64,000 bases of DNA from positions 1-64,000 of the forward strand of contig NZ_AUDC01000011.1 in the NCBI RefSeq assembly GCF_000425265.1, in the 5' to 3' direction. This document shows, in pieces, positions 27,388 through 35,901 of this stretch. The DNA is from Maridesulfovibrio zosterae DSM 11974 (GTDB lineage: Bacteria > Desulfobacterota > Desulfovibrionia > Desulfovibrionales > Desulfovibrionaceae). Numbering within the stretch: the stretch's first letter is position 1; each line of letters starts with the position of its first letter. The notes under the pieces were generated by a model. It ran no database searches. It saw only the letters and a program-made list of their open reading frames with translations, and had not been told where the DNA came from. The position numbers and the translations under genes were made by a program.

Positions 27388-28200
27388 TTAAAGGGGAACT
27401 GGCTGTGCCAAACTTGTTCTGGCTTTAATTTCTCCAGTTCTTTTCACAATAATTTTTTCTGCCGGGATATCTGCATTTGCCGCTTTAATAGCTGCGGCAA
27501 CTATTCTACTGAAGTTTGAGCAGCAAGGAACTTCCATTTCAAGAACGGTAATAGACTTAATACCACTGATAGAAAAAATTTCAGTCAAGCGTTGGAGATA
27601 TAGATCGACATCATCAAACTTAGGACAGCCCATCAGCACTTTTTTGCCAGGTAGAAATCTTTCGTGATATCCGGGAAGAGATACAGCAACACAATCAGCT
27701 GTAAGCAACAGATCTGCTCCTTTAAGAAAAGGGGCCTCAGCAGGAACAAGCCTGATCTGAATGGGCCAATGAGTTAATTGCGAAGGTCCGGGTTCGCCCC
27801 CCTTCTCTGTCGGAATATTTGCTTTCCGGCAGGGAGAAGGTTCAAATGTCTGTAATTTTGAGCCGCTGCAACCGCAACCGCTACTAACTTTAGGCTGAGT
27901 ACTATCAAGCCGCAGGCTTTCAGGAGAAGGCATATGATCAGGAACATTCCGCCCCTGCTCTTTCAACAGATTCTTCACAGCATCAGGGTCAAAATCATCT
28001 GCCTCAACTTCTATAACTTTCAAAGCTCCTGTGGGACATTCCCCGAGACAGGCTCCCAGCCCATCACAATATTTTTCTGCAACAAGCTTTGCCTTTCCGT
28101 CAATAATCTGCAAAGCCCCTTCTTCACAGCCCGGCACACACTGTCCGCAGCCGTTACACAACTCTTCATCTATCTGAATTAACTTTCGTATTACTTTCAT
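27388..28200 (-). CDS. Multi-cluster ferredoxin-like protein of the hcp cluster
   Basis: The 270-residue protein has two 4Fe-4S motifs at the N-terminus, CNGCGQCVPGCEEGA and CDGLGACLGECPTGA. A Cys-rich linker (SSGCGCSGSK) and further cysteines in a C-terminal domain follow (ADCVAVSL, MGCPKFDD, MEVPCCSNFSR). It looks like a soluble electron carrier or small redox enzyme. It lies downstream of the hybrid cluster protein, from which it is separated by a terminator, and is probably part of the same stress response. Comparable Fe-S genes accompany hcp in Desulfovibrio. The start has CGGAG six bases upstream. Confidence 0.85.
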   Translation of the reverse strand: MKVIRKLIQIDEELCNGCGQCVPGCEEGALQIIDGKAKLVAEKYCDGLGACLGECPTGALKVIEVEADDFDPDAVKNLLKEQGRNVPDHMPSPESLRLDSTQPKVSSGCGCSGSKLQTFEPSPCRKANIPTEKGGEPGPSQLTHWPIQIRLVPAEAPFLKGADLLLTADCVAVSLPGYHERFLPGKKVLMGCPKFDDVDLYLQRLTEIFSISGIKSITVLEMEVPCCSNFSRIVAAAIKAANADIPAEKIIVKRTGEIKARTSLAQPVPL

Positions 28201-28318
28201 ATTATACTCCGAAAAATATATATTTCAGGGAGCTTGCGTCCCTGCAGGCCTAGAATTTAATGAGGGCTAAAAATGACCATCACCAGAGCTCATTCCTGTT
28301 GCAAAATTTCAAAAAAAA

Positions 28319-28349
28319 GGATGGAAAAGAACTACAGTCTTTCCCATCC
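28319..28349 (-). terminator. Rho-independent terminator after the hybrid cluster protein gene
   Basis: On the minus strand GGATGGGAAAGA and TCTTTTCCATCC pair with one mismatch over a 7-base loop and are followed by eight T. It begins 13 bp after the hcp stop and lies before the downstream ferredoxin-like gene, so that gene is reached only by read-through or has its own promoter. Confidence 0.85.
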
Positions 28350-28361
28350 ATATAATTATTT

Positions 28362-29963
28362 TTAACCGAGAATAGCCTTGAGATCTTCTTCAGGTGTACT
28401 GATAGGCATGATGTTAAAATTTTCAACTAAGAAGTTTAATACGTTAGGAGTTACAAATGCTGGAAGACTTGGTCCGAGACGGATATCTTTGATACCGAGA
28501 TGGAGCAGAGTCAGCAAAATAGAGACTGCTTTCTGCTCATACCATGACAAAATCATGGATAGCGGTAACTCATTAACACCGCATTCAAATGCACCGGCAA
28601 GAGCTACGGCAATCTGAATCGCAGAGTATGCGTCATTACACTGCCCTATGTCGAGCAAACGGGGAATGCCGCCGATATCACCGAGTTTCTTGTCAAAGAA
28701 ACGGAACTTGCCGCATGCAAGAGTAAGGATAACAGTGTCGTTAGGAGCCTGTTCAACAAACTCAGTATAATAATTACGCCCGGGCTTAGCACCGTCACAC
28801 CCGCCAACAAGGAAAAAATGTTTGATTGCTCCAGACTTAACACCTTCGATAACCTTGTCAGCCACGCCAAGAACTGCGTTGCGAGCAAAACCGCAAAGGA
28901 CTGTTCCTTTATCTGTATCAGCTGCGAAACCGGGAAGTTCTTTTGCTTTTGCTATCACTGCGGAAAAATCACCGTTAGTCACGTGTGTAACACCGGGCCA
29001 ACCAACCAGCCCAGTTGTAAAGATATTACCCTTGTAACTTTCTACAGGTTTCTGGATACAGTTTGTGGTCATAAGAATAGCACCGGGAAACGCCGCAAAC
29101 TCTTTTGCCTGATTCTGCCATGCTGTTCCGTAATGTCCGTAAAAATGATCAAATTTTTTCAGTTCAGGATAACCGTGACACGGTAGCATTTCACCGTGGG
29201 TATATATATTAATTCCAGTTCCTTCAGTCTGCTCAAGAAGCTGACGCAAATCTTTCAGGTCATGACCTGAAACAAGGATAGCCTTACCGGCTTTTGCACC
29301 AAGTGGAACTTCAGTAGGTACAGGATGACCATAAGCTCCAGTATTCCCTGCATCGAGAAGTTCCATAGCCTTTAGATTCATTTCACCGCATTTCATTGCC
29401 AGTCCGACCAGTTCTTCCATACTGAGAGATTTAGGTACGCTGGCAAGAGCTTCATGGATGAAAGTATATAAAGCTTCATCTTCCTGACCGAGAATAGCTG
29501 CGTGATCAGCATAAGCAGCTACGCCTTTGAGGCCGTATACAAAAATTTGTTTTAAAGAACGCAAATCTTCATTTTCATCAAATGATGTAACAGAGAAGGA
29601 TTCACCCTGTTTGCTAAGCTCAGCGGCTGTGCCTGTTATAGTTATAAATGAGCCGCAATCAGCACTGACTTTTGCAGCTAATGCATCACGTGCAGCAACA
29701 ACATTTTTAATGACTGGAACAAATCTTTCTTCGTCAAAATTAACGTTGGTAAGGGTTGAGAAGACTCCTTCTGCAGTCAGCCTGTTTATTTCGTTTGAAA
29801 CAACAACTCCTTCTTCACGGGCAGCGGTTGCTGCTGTTCCAAGCTCAATAAGAACATAAATCAGAAGATCCTGAATAGCTGACACTTCATCGGTTTTCCC
29901 ACAGACACCTTTAACGGTGCATCCCTGGCCTTTTGCTGTCTGTTCACACTGGTTGCAAAACAT
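28362..29963 (-). CDS. hcp: Hybrid cluster protein (class I, NO / hydroxylamine reductase)
   Basis: The 533-residue protein starts MFCNQCEQTAKGQGCTVKGV with cysteines at 3, 6, 15 and 21 (CX2CX8CX5C), the cubane-cluster pattern of the Desulfovibrio proteins. Downstream are landmarks of the hybrid 4Fe-2O-2S cluster site: VSGHDLKDL, YTHGEMLPCHGYPEL, TTNCIQKP, GGCDGAKPGRNYYTEF, LACGKFRF and DIGQCNDAYSAIQIA. The family reduces NO and hydroxylamine in vitro and protects from nitrosative stress. AAGGAG precedes the ATG. An HcpR-like palindrome lies 74 bp upstream, and the T6SS hcp above is unrelated. Confidence 0.97.
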   Translation of the reverse strand: MFCNQCEQTAKGQGCTVKGVCGKTDEVSAIQDLLIYVLIELGTAATAAREEGVVVSNEINRLTAEGVFSTLTNVNFDEERFVPVIKNVVAARDALAAKVSADCGSFITITGTAAELSKQGESFSVTSFDENEDLRSLKQIFVYGLKGVAAYADHAAILGQEDEALYTFIHEALASVPKSLSMEELVGLAMKCGEMNLKAMELLDAGNTGAYGHPVPTEVPLGAKAGKAILVSGHDLKDLRQLLEQTEGTGINIYTHGEMLPCHGYPELKKFDHFYGHYGTAWQNQAKEFAAFPGAILMTTNCIQKPVESYKGNIFTTGLVGWPGVTHVTNGDFSAVIAKAKELPGFAADTDKGTVLCGFARNAVLGVADKVIEGVKSGAIKHFFLVGGCDGAKPGRNYYTEFVEQAPNDTVILTLACGKFRFFDKKLGDIGGIPRLLDIGQCNDAYSAIQIAVALAGAFECGVNELPLSMILSWYEQKAVSILLTLLHLGIKDIRLGPSLPAFVTPNVLNFLVENFNIMPISTPEEDLKAILG

Positions 29964-30036
29964 TTGTTTCTCCTTTTCAGGTAAATTTATTTCCTTTCCG
30001 TTGAATGCAGAATAGGAAATCCCCCCTTACAAGTAT

Positions 30037-30050
30037 TTGATTCAGGTCAA
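30037..30050 (-). promoter_or_regulatory. Putative HcpR (Crp/Fnr-type) operator upstream of hcp
   Basis: The palindrome TTGA-N6-TCAA (minus strand TTGACCTGAATCAA) lies between the ferredoxin stop and the hcp start. Crp/Fnr-family regulators, HcpR included, bind such inverted repeats. It shares the TGAC half-site with the palindrome in front of the regulator gene. The assignment is inference. Confidence 0.6.
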
Positions 30051-30065
30051 AAATTCATATTCTTT

Positions 30066-30257
30066 TTAATCTTCCCAAAAAATACAGTTTACCGGACAAA
30101 TTTCCATAGCGGCTTCTATCTTTTTTTCATCAGCACCTTCTGGATTGAATACCTGTGCCAGATCACCAGGGCCCATTGAGAAAACTTCCGGGCATTCTTC
30201 AACACAGGCTTCACATCCGATACAACCATCAATATCAACAACTACAATACGACTCAT
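30066..30257 (-). CDS. Small single-cluster [4Fe-4S] ferredoxin
   Basis: The 63-residue protein starts MSRIVVVDIDGCIGCEACVE, giving CIGCEACVEEC, with the fourth cysteine in AMEICPVNCIFWED. This is the pattern of a single 4Fe-4S (or 3Fe-4S) Desulfovibrio-type ferredoxin. The ATG at 30257 is favoured because AGGAG lies seven bases upstream; the ATG six bases earlier abuts the AGGAG. It sits immediately before hcp and is a likely electron donor for it. Confidence 0.9.
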   Translation of the reverse strand: MSRIVVVDIDGCIGCEACVEECPEVFSMGPGDLAQVFNPEGADEKKIEAAMEICPVNCIFWED

Positions 30258-30410
30258 AATCATTCTCCTAAAAACTGACTATTAATTTTAAATTTAACAT
30301 ACTCGCAGGGCTTATAAAACCATTTTCAAATTGTTTTGCATTTAAACGAGAATAATTACTATAAAGGTAAAGTAAATGTATTTTAAAGAAAAAGCAGAGA
30401 CGAACAGATA

Positions 30411-31736
30411 TTAAATACGTGCCACACCCAAAAACAAAGCATGCAGAGAAATAATAATTACTAAAAAGATACTGCGAGACAGGGAAGCGGAGGTAAAAGG
30501 AAGCTTGTAATTAATGCTGGAACTGGAGCAAGAAGAAATACAATCACCGCACATGGTGCAAGAAAGCCCCGGACGCCCTGCTTCAATATCTAATTTGGAA
30601 AGGGCATCATAACGACACGTCTTGCTGCATTTCATACATTTGCAGCAAGAAGATGAAATACGCATACGCCACGGTGAGAGCTTACCCAGTAAATTAGAAA
30701 GAATCCCAAGAGGACAAAAAGCTGTGCAATGAACCATCATCCCCATTTTCATGGAAAAGTGTACCATAACCAAAATACCGACTAGACCGAAACATACTGC
30801 AAACCATATAGCTGTATAACCGGATATTCCTATATATTTCATACCCCATGCTGCACCGACAACCAACAGAAAAAGGACAAAACGCAACCAGATAAGTTTA
30901 CGCATAAACACCTTAGAAGATGGTTTCATGCTGAGACGACTGCACTGATCATCCCATGCTCCAATATAGCAAAGATGGCTGCACCATGCCGGACCGACCA
31001 GCAGTACTGATACTGTAAAAAGAATCGGCATGAAAAATCCGCTGCCGCGAAATACAGGTCCGCCAACAATTAGAGCAGGTACAGGGAGATGTAGTACTCC
31101 TGTCATCAAAAAACGTTCAACTCCTGCAAGTCCAAGTACAAGCTGACCGAAAAATATCAGTGAAAAGAAAGCCCAGATGCGTGGGCGGATATTTTTTGCT
31201 CCTTGCGGTGTGTACATCTTATCGCCTATCCATGCTGCATATAAAGCAAGCAAAAATATTTCAGCTCTGCCCCAGCCTGGTAAAAACCGGTCAACCATAA
31301 GAATCGGGAAATTTACTTTACTACGGGCTATCTCAAGCAGCAAAGCAGTAAGCAGAAATATAGATGCCTTAAACCATCCCCTTTCCGCATGCCGTGAAAA
31401 ATACTCCTGCCCTGTTTTTGAATAAGCAGAGACAGCTGAAAATAAAGTAAGGGCAAAAAGTAAAGTCATAATTGCAGCCAGTCTTATCCAATCATCCCCA
31501 GTATTGGTTCGGAGGCTGATCAGGTCAGCACCATTAACGACCCATATGAATGCCCCGAAAGAAAGTGATACTGCTGCGACATAGCTGAGCCATAGTTCTC
31601 TGGTAAAGGTAAGAAGACAGAGTGCAATTAAAGCAAAAGCAAAACCCCAATCCCCACCGCGAAGCGCATGAGCAGCAAGCAGAAGATATGAAATAGTTAT
31701 GAAAAAAATACTCAAAAACATTTCCTCTTTATACAA
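30411..31736 (-). CDS. Membrane-bound polyferredoxin (NapH/NosR-like 4Fe-4S protein)
   Basis: The protein has about 441 residues and roughly ten membrane helices. Between helices are the CSHLCYIG and CTAFCPLGILSNLLGKLSPW motifs typical of NapH/NosR-type proteins. The C-terminal cytoplasmic part has two 4Fe-4S motifs (CCKCMKCSKTCRYDAL and CTMCGDCISSCSSSS), and a final membrane helix follows. Such proteins pass quinol electrons to soluble or periplasmic reductases. The start is uncertain: TTG at 31736, ATG at 31721 (very close to the AGAGG), or TTG at 31712. It is 27 bp after the siroheme reductase-like gene, so the two form an operon. Confidence 0.85.
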   Translation of the reverse strand: MYKEEMFLSIFFITISYLLLAAHALRGGDWGFAFALIALCLLTFTRELWLSYVAAVSLSFGAFIWVVNGADLISLRTNTGDDWIRLAAIMTLLFALTLFSAVSAYSKTGQEYFSRHAERGWFKASIFLLTALLLEIARSKVNFPILMVDRFLPGWGRAEIFLLALYAAWIGDKMYTPQGAKNIRPRIWAFFSLIFFGQLVLGLAGVERFLMTGVLHLPVPALIVGGPVFRGSGFFMPILFTVSVLLVGPAWCSHLCYIGAWDDQCSRLSMKPSSKVFMRKLIWLRFVLFLLVVGAAWGMKYIGISGYTAIWFAVCFGLVGILVMVHFSMKMGMMVHCTAFCPLGILSNLLGKLSPWRMRISSSCCKCMKCSKTCRYDALSKLDIEAGRPGLSCTMCGDCISSCSSSSINYKLPFTSASLSRSIFLVIIISLHALFLGVARI

Positions 31737-31763
31737 CAGACAGCATACCCTGCATACAAAATC

Positions 31764-32387
31764 CTAGTCTTTAAGAAGTTTATCATAGCCGAGACTATCC
31801 ATAACTACTCCAAACCGCTTACGTTCTTCATAGTTTTTCATCCATATTTTCACGGCCTTACCAATAATACCCAGAACTTCATCACTGGAATAGACTCCTG
31901 AAAGTTCTGTTCCAAGGCGGGGATGACGTCCCAGACGTCCGCCGGCAAGAACCCGCCAGCCGTTGCGAGAACAAGAAATAGCTTCTGTAGGACAGTTGGC
32001 GACGCAATAACCGCACTCCAGACATTTATCTCTGGCAATGACAATACGTTCGCCGGACAGCTCCATAGCTTCATCAGGACATGAACGCACGCATTCCTCA
32101 CAATGGATACAGTTTTCATGATCAATAACAGGCATACAGGCACGTATAAGTCCGATATCAGCAATATGGGGGCGTGAGCACCCATTGGGACAAGCTGCCA
32201 CTTTTACAGAAAAAACTTTATGTCTATTAACCTTTTCACCGTAGTGTTTTTTTAAAAAATCACTCCACCCGGTATCAGCAATTGTTTTTTCAATATGTTT
32301 TGAAAAAGAACTTTCAATAAATAATGCAAAGCGGCATTCTCCGCCTTCTATACCCCGACAAATATTAATTGAAGCAGTTTTGCTCAT
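31764..32387 (-). CDS. Compact siroheme / 4Fe-4S sulfite-nitrite reductase-like protein
   Basis: The protein has 207 residues. It contains ACPNGCSRPHIADIGLI, the CX3C half of the siroheme-4Fe-4S binding signature, with another Cys pair near the N-terminus (CRGIEGGEC, spaced wider than usual). Two ferredoxin motifs follow, CIHCEECVRSC and CLECGYCVANC, then RNGWRVLAGGRLGRHPRLGT. The size resembles the small assimilatory-type sulfite reductases of Desulfovibrio, but with ferredoxin clusters. The ATG at 32387 is chosen, nine bases after AGAGG. It heads the redox operon and diverges from hcpR, with a palindrome between them, suggesting nitrite or NO metabolism. Confidence 0.82.
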   Translation of the reverse strand: MSKTASINICRGIEGGECRFALFIESSFSKHIEKTIADTGWSDFLKKHYGEKVNRHKVFSVKVAACPNGCSRPHIADIGLIRACMPVIDHENCIHCEECVRSCPDEAMELSGERIVIARDKCLECGYCVANCPTEAISCSRNGWRVLAGGRLGRHPRLGTELSGVYSSDEVLGIIGKAVKIWMKNYEERKRFGVVMDSLGYDKLLKD

Positions 32388-32453
32388 AGTAAACATCCTC
32401 TTCCCATGTTATCAGGCTGTTAAAATATTACTATCATAGATTGGAAAACAAAC

Positions 32454-32465
32454 TGACTTAAGTCA
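32454..32465. promoter_or_regulatory. Palindromic operator TGACTTAAGTCA between the reductase gene and hcpR
   Basis: A perfect 12-base palindrome lies in the 116-bp divergent intergenic region, 38 bp before the hcpR start. It matches the TGAC half-site of the palindrome before hcp. A Crp/Fnr-type regulator encoded next to it, HcpR, is the likely binder, which would give autoregulation and control of the redox operon. The binder is inferred. Confidence 0.65.
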
Positions 32466-32503
32466 TATAGCCACTAGATTAATTGTATTAAAGGATAGTT
32501 ATA

Positions 32504-33184
32504 ATGAAAACAAAGAATAATCTTGAAAAAATAGCCCTGTTTGCAGGCCTGTCAGACTCTCAATTAGAAAAACTGGAATCCATTGCTATCCCTAGGGATC
32601 TTGTTAAAGGAGAACAGATTTTCATTTCCGGTGAAGAGGCAAAAGGATTTTACAGTGTAGCGTCCGGTAAAGTTAAAATATATCGTGAATCACTATCAGG
32701 TAAAGAACAGATAATTCATATTTTCGGAACAGGGGAAATTTTCGGAGAAGTTCCTGTATTTCAAGGGAGCAGCTATCCCGCAAGTGCCATAACTCTTATA
32801 AAATCAACTCTACTCTATTTCTCACGCGAGAAGTTTGAGCGTATTATACGGGAAGATCCAGAACTGGCAATGTCCATGCTTGCTCTACTATCCGGCAGAC
32901 TCCGCCAGATGGTAAACCATGTTGCTGCGCTAAGCCTGGCTGAAGTACCCGGAAGATTGGCAAGTTACCTGCTACTCCTGAAATCTACCCAAAAATCAAA
33001 TATTCTTGAGCTGGACTTGCCCAAGGGACAAATTGCAGCGTATCTGGGAACAATTCAGGAGACTCTCTCACGCATTTTCAAAAAGATGAGTGAACAGGGA
33101 CTTATCAAAGTAGAGCGTAAAACAATTGAAATTATTGATGAAGAAACATTAGAACTAATTGCCAGCGGTGAAGAACAGCTATAA
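32504..33184 (+). CDS. hcpR: HcpR-type Crp/Fnr family transcriptional regulator
   Basis: The 226-residue protein has a cyclic-nucleotide-binding-like sensor domain (FISGEEAKGFYSVASGKVKI, FGTGEIFGEVPVF), the dimer helix, and a C-terminal HTH in LPKGQIAAYLGTIQETLSRI. There is no FNR-type cysteine cluster at the N-terminus. In Desulfovibrio, HcpR regulators act on hcp and nearby ferredoxin genes and respond to nitrosative stress; the identity is inferred from position beside hcp and from the paired palindromes. AAAGGA precedes the ATG. Confidence 0.85.
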   Translation: MKTKNNLEKIALFAGLSDSQLEKLESIAIPRDLVKGEQIFISGEEAKGFYSVASGKVKIYRESLSGKEQIIHIFGTGEIFGEVPVFQGSSYPASAITLIKSTLLYFSREKFERIIREDPELAMSMLALLSGRLRQMVNHVAALSLAEVPGRLASYLLLLKSTQKSNILELDLPKGQIAAYLGTIQETLSRIFKKMSEQGLIKVERKTIEIIDEETLELIASGEEQL

Positions 33185-33769
33185 TTTACGCAGAATAAAC
33201 TCAATACAACTTTCACATACAGGTGTACGGGTCTGATCAATCTGCTTTTCTGCCAGACTCATACGGAAAAAATCCCGTACAACTTCAAGTTTTTCAAGAT
33301 AAACCTGTTCACCGAACCCAGTGACAAGATCAAGTATATTTACAGATCTTGGAGACCAGGACTTAGTTTTGTAAACTGTAAAAGTCCATTTATGCTCTTG
33401 ATTAAAACGACTAGGCCATACACCCTGTTCATACATGTCCTCATCTGGAACTGAAATAACCAAAAAACCACCCGGCCTTACAATACGTATCCAGTTTTTC
33501 AAGCCTATGATGCAATCATCCAAATCCTCCAGACAATGGCTTGAATGTAAAAAATCATAACTGTTATTTTCTACATTTTCCATAAGCATTGCATCGCCAT
33601 CATCTTTATCCCATGTACGACAAGAACGCATTCTGGCAAATATTCCGGCATATTGCCCAAGAGGATCTGGTCCACCACCGATATCTATACCGTCGCCCGC
33701 AAAATAACGGGTATGGAAAGGACCTATATTATAACGTCTCTTTGCCGCTTTGCTCTGTTCTTTACCCAT
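33179..33769 (-). CDS. SAM-dependent methyltransferase
   Basis: The 196-residue protein has a shortened class I methyltransferase fold: GDGIDIGGGPDPLGQYAG (SAM-binding glycines), YDFLHSSHCLEDLDD (motif for type 11 enzymes) and RPGGFLVISVPDE. The C-terminus has two cysteines (CESCIEF). The substrate is unknown. It is convergent with hcpR, with a 6-bp overlap of the coding ends. The ATG has no clear Shine-Dalgarno. Confidence 0.8.
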   Translation of the reverse strand: MGKEQSKAAKRRYNIGPFHTRYFAGDGIDIGGGPDPLGQYAGIFARMRSCRTWDKDDGDAMLMENVENNSYDFLHSSHCLEDLDDCIIGLKNWIRIVRPGGFLVISVPDEDMYEQGVWPSRFNQEHKWTFTVYKTKSWSPRSVNILDLVTGFGEQVYLEKLEVVRDFFRMSLAEKQIDQTRTPVCESCIEFILRKL

Positions 33770-33854
33770 TATTGTGCCTCAAATTAATTTCGTATTAATA
33801 TTTACAGAACTAATCAGAATCAATATACATTAAGAATACTTTACTTAAAGGACT

Positions 33855-34763
33855 GTGTACAAAAAAATGATGTGTTTCACCAGAATTTTTATATGGACGT
33901 ATGTGCTTATATGCGTAGCAATATGCAGCCCTGCTATATCATCTGCTCAATCAATAACTATTTTGGGCAAAGGTCTTTATCAAATTATCCCTTCAGAAAC
34001 AAATAAAAACAAAAATATCCTTACCTTAAAAGACTATGCACAACTGAAAGACACTGTTGATATAGAAGCTGTCAAAGGAACTTCTTTCGGTTTCGAATTT
34101 GTCCTCGATGCAGCTGAACCTGTTAGCACCGTCCTTGAAATACACCATCCTAAAATAGCTCATGCAGTTGGTTTAGGGTACACAACTATTCATACTTTCC
34201 CTGTAGAATTAACACCTGATGAAAAGTATTTTGCGGGCTGGAATTTTTCAAAGACCGAAGAACTTCAAGCCGGAAAATGGACATTCGGTTTTGCCCTTCC
34301 TGATAGCCCTGTATGCGAGTTCTCTGTCACGAACATTGAAGAGCTTGTATATGACGGAAACAGCCTTAAAGGCGTTAAAGAAGTAAAAGTAATTAAAGAG
34401 AAAACCGATGCCCCCCAAATAGTTGCAGGTACAACCATTGCTGCTAAAACTGAAACAACAATTGAAAATGCAACGGATAAAAAAAGTTTGCCGTATGGAA
34501 AAACTTTAACGAGATACCTTGTAAGAGGGGGGAGGTTCCTATCGCTTGCTGAAGCTGAAGAGAATGCAGCCAGAGTTAAAAAAAGAGGGTTTGAGCCTTT
34601 TATTTTTGTGAGGGAAAAAAGCAAACAGAATTATTGGTACTATCTCTTCATCCGTATGTTTGATTCAGAGCAGGAGGCAACAGATTTTGCAACAAAATAC
34701 AGGCAGGAATTTCGTCGCATGGCCGTTCCTCAGAAAATTAAAATTAAACTGGCCCCTATGTAA
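33855..34763 (+). CDS. Envelope protein with a DUF3859-like domain and C-terminal SPOR domain
   Basis: The 302-residue protein begins with a cleavable signal peptide (ending AISSAQS). The next 150 residues look like DUF3859 (SFGFEFVLDAAEPVSTVLEI, WNFSKTEELQAGKWTFGFAL). After a Thr/Lys-rich linker there is a SPOR-like domain (YLVRGGRFLSLAEAEENAAR, ending ATDFATKYRQEF), which binds denuded peptidoglycan in other proteins. The start is GTG at 33855, very close to AAGGA, or ATG at 33867 or 33870. The function is unknown; a role at the cell wall is plausible. Confidence 0.78.
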   Translation: MYKKMMCFTRIFIWTYVLICVAICSPAISSAQSITILGKGLYQIIPSETNKNKNILTLKDYAQLKDTVDIEAVKGTSFGFEFVLDAAEPVSTVLEIHHPKIAHAVGLGYTTIHTFPVELTPDEKYFAGWNFSKTEELQAGKWTFGFALPDSPVCEFSVTNIEELVYDGNSLKGVKEVKVIKEKTDAPQIVAGTTIAAKTETTIENATDKKSLPYGKTLTRYLVRGGRFLSLAEAEENAARVKKRGFEPFIFVREKSKQNYWYYLFIRMFDSEQEATDFATKYRQEFRRMAVPQKIKIKLAPM

Positions 34764-34773
34764 ATAAAAATAT

Positions 34774-35775
34774 TTATGTATTATTTGTATCCGACTTTAC
34801 GTCTTCCAAAGCCTGCTTAACAAGAATAGAAATCTGAGGTTTGGAGTATTGCCGATCAGCTCCGACAGACAAGCCTTTATGCAAAAGTTCTTCGGTGATA
34901 AGTGAAGAGAAGAGATAAACTCTTAATCCACTAATATATTGGTCATTTTTTATTTTACGGGTTACGGCATGCCCGTCCATACCCGGCATTTCAATATCCG
35001 AAACAACAAGATGTACATAGTCTGAAACAGGACGACCTGTTTCTTTAACTTGATTTGAAACAGACTCAAGCTCACTCCATAAATCCTTTCCGTTAGGGAA
35101 CGCCTTAACTTCAAATCCACCACGCTCAAGTGAATTTTTAACAAGATTACGCATTGAACGGGAGTCATCTGCACAAAAGGCAATATAAACCTTATCATCC
35201 ACTTCTTCTATCTCAAGAAATGAAGCATTTTCTTTATTCGGACTCAAATCTTCCAAAGCCTGCTCAAGATCAAGAACCTGTAGAATTCTTTCAGGATCGG
35301 TAAGTTTCACGGTCCCGATAATAGTGCCCTCAACATACTTAGCCATACGGCCCTGCAAAGACTCAAGTTCTCCCCAGCTGATTCTGTGGATTCTATTCAC
35401 CCCTGAAACAAGAAATGCACTGACCTGCTCATTAAATTCGGTAACCAGCACCATCCTGTTCTCACCACGAACCTTCTCCAAACACAACCAGCCACTGAGA
35501 TCAATAAGCGGAATAACCGATCCCATAAACTCAAACATACCCAAAACAAGCGGATTCCTAGGATCAACAACACCAGAATCACCAGATTGAAGGCCTTCTT
35601 CTTTACGACCTGAAAAATTCTTTAAATCTGATTCCTTGATGATTTTCTTAACCTTCGCAACGTTGAGCCCGAAGGACCAGCGCTTTCTAGTCTCTCCAAC
35701 CCATTCATCAAGATATAATTCAAGCAGTTCAACTTCATTAGTGCCTGCTTTAAGCAATATTTTGCTTCCAGTCAT
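34774..35775 (-). CDS. cheV: CheV-type chemotaxis coupling protein
   Basis: The 333-residue protein has a CheW-like domain at about residues 1 to 170 (ELLELYLDEWVGETRKRWSF, VIPLIDLSGW, MVLVTEFNEQVSAFLV). A receiver domain at about 200 to 325 has the phospho-acceptor Asp in VVSDIEMPGMDG and the conserved Lys in YSKPQ. CheV couples chemoreceptors to the CheA kinase and adapts the signal. AGGGA precedes the ATG. It is convergent with the SPOR gene, 10 bp between stops. Confidence 0.9.
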   Translation of the reverse strand: MTGSKILLKAGTNEVELLELYLDEWVGETRKRWSFGLNVAKVKKIIKESDLKNFSGRKEEGLQSGDSGVVDPRNPLVLGMFEFMGSVIPLIDLSGWLCLEKVRGENRMVLVTEFNEQVSAFLVSGVNRIHRISWGELESLQGRMAKYVEGTIIGTVKLTDPERILQVLDLEQALEDLSPNKENASFLEIEEVDDKVYIAFCADDSRSMRNLVKNSLERGGFEVKAFPNGKDLWSELESVSNQVKETGRPVSDYVHLVVSDIEMPGMDGHAVTRKIKNDQYISGLRVYLFSSLITEELLHKGLSVGADRQYSKPQISILVKQALEDVKSDTNNT

Positions 35776-35901
35776 TTATTCCCTATCCCTTCACTTCATC
35801 GTTCCAAATAGATTTTTTTAAAAAGCAAGTGCCTACAGTTTTATCTTAGCGTGCGGATTCCGTCCAGCGTTCAATAAAAAAATAACAGAATTGACATTCT
35901 A

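Noticed and set aside
30258-30410. A second HcpR palindrome before the small ferredoxin gene
   Set aside because: No TTGA-N6-TCAA or TGAC-type palindrome was found in this stretch; the nearest AT-rich sequences are not symmetric.
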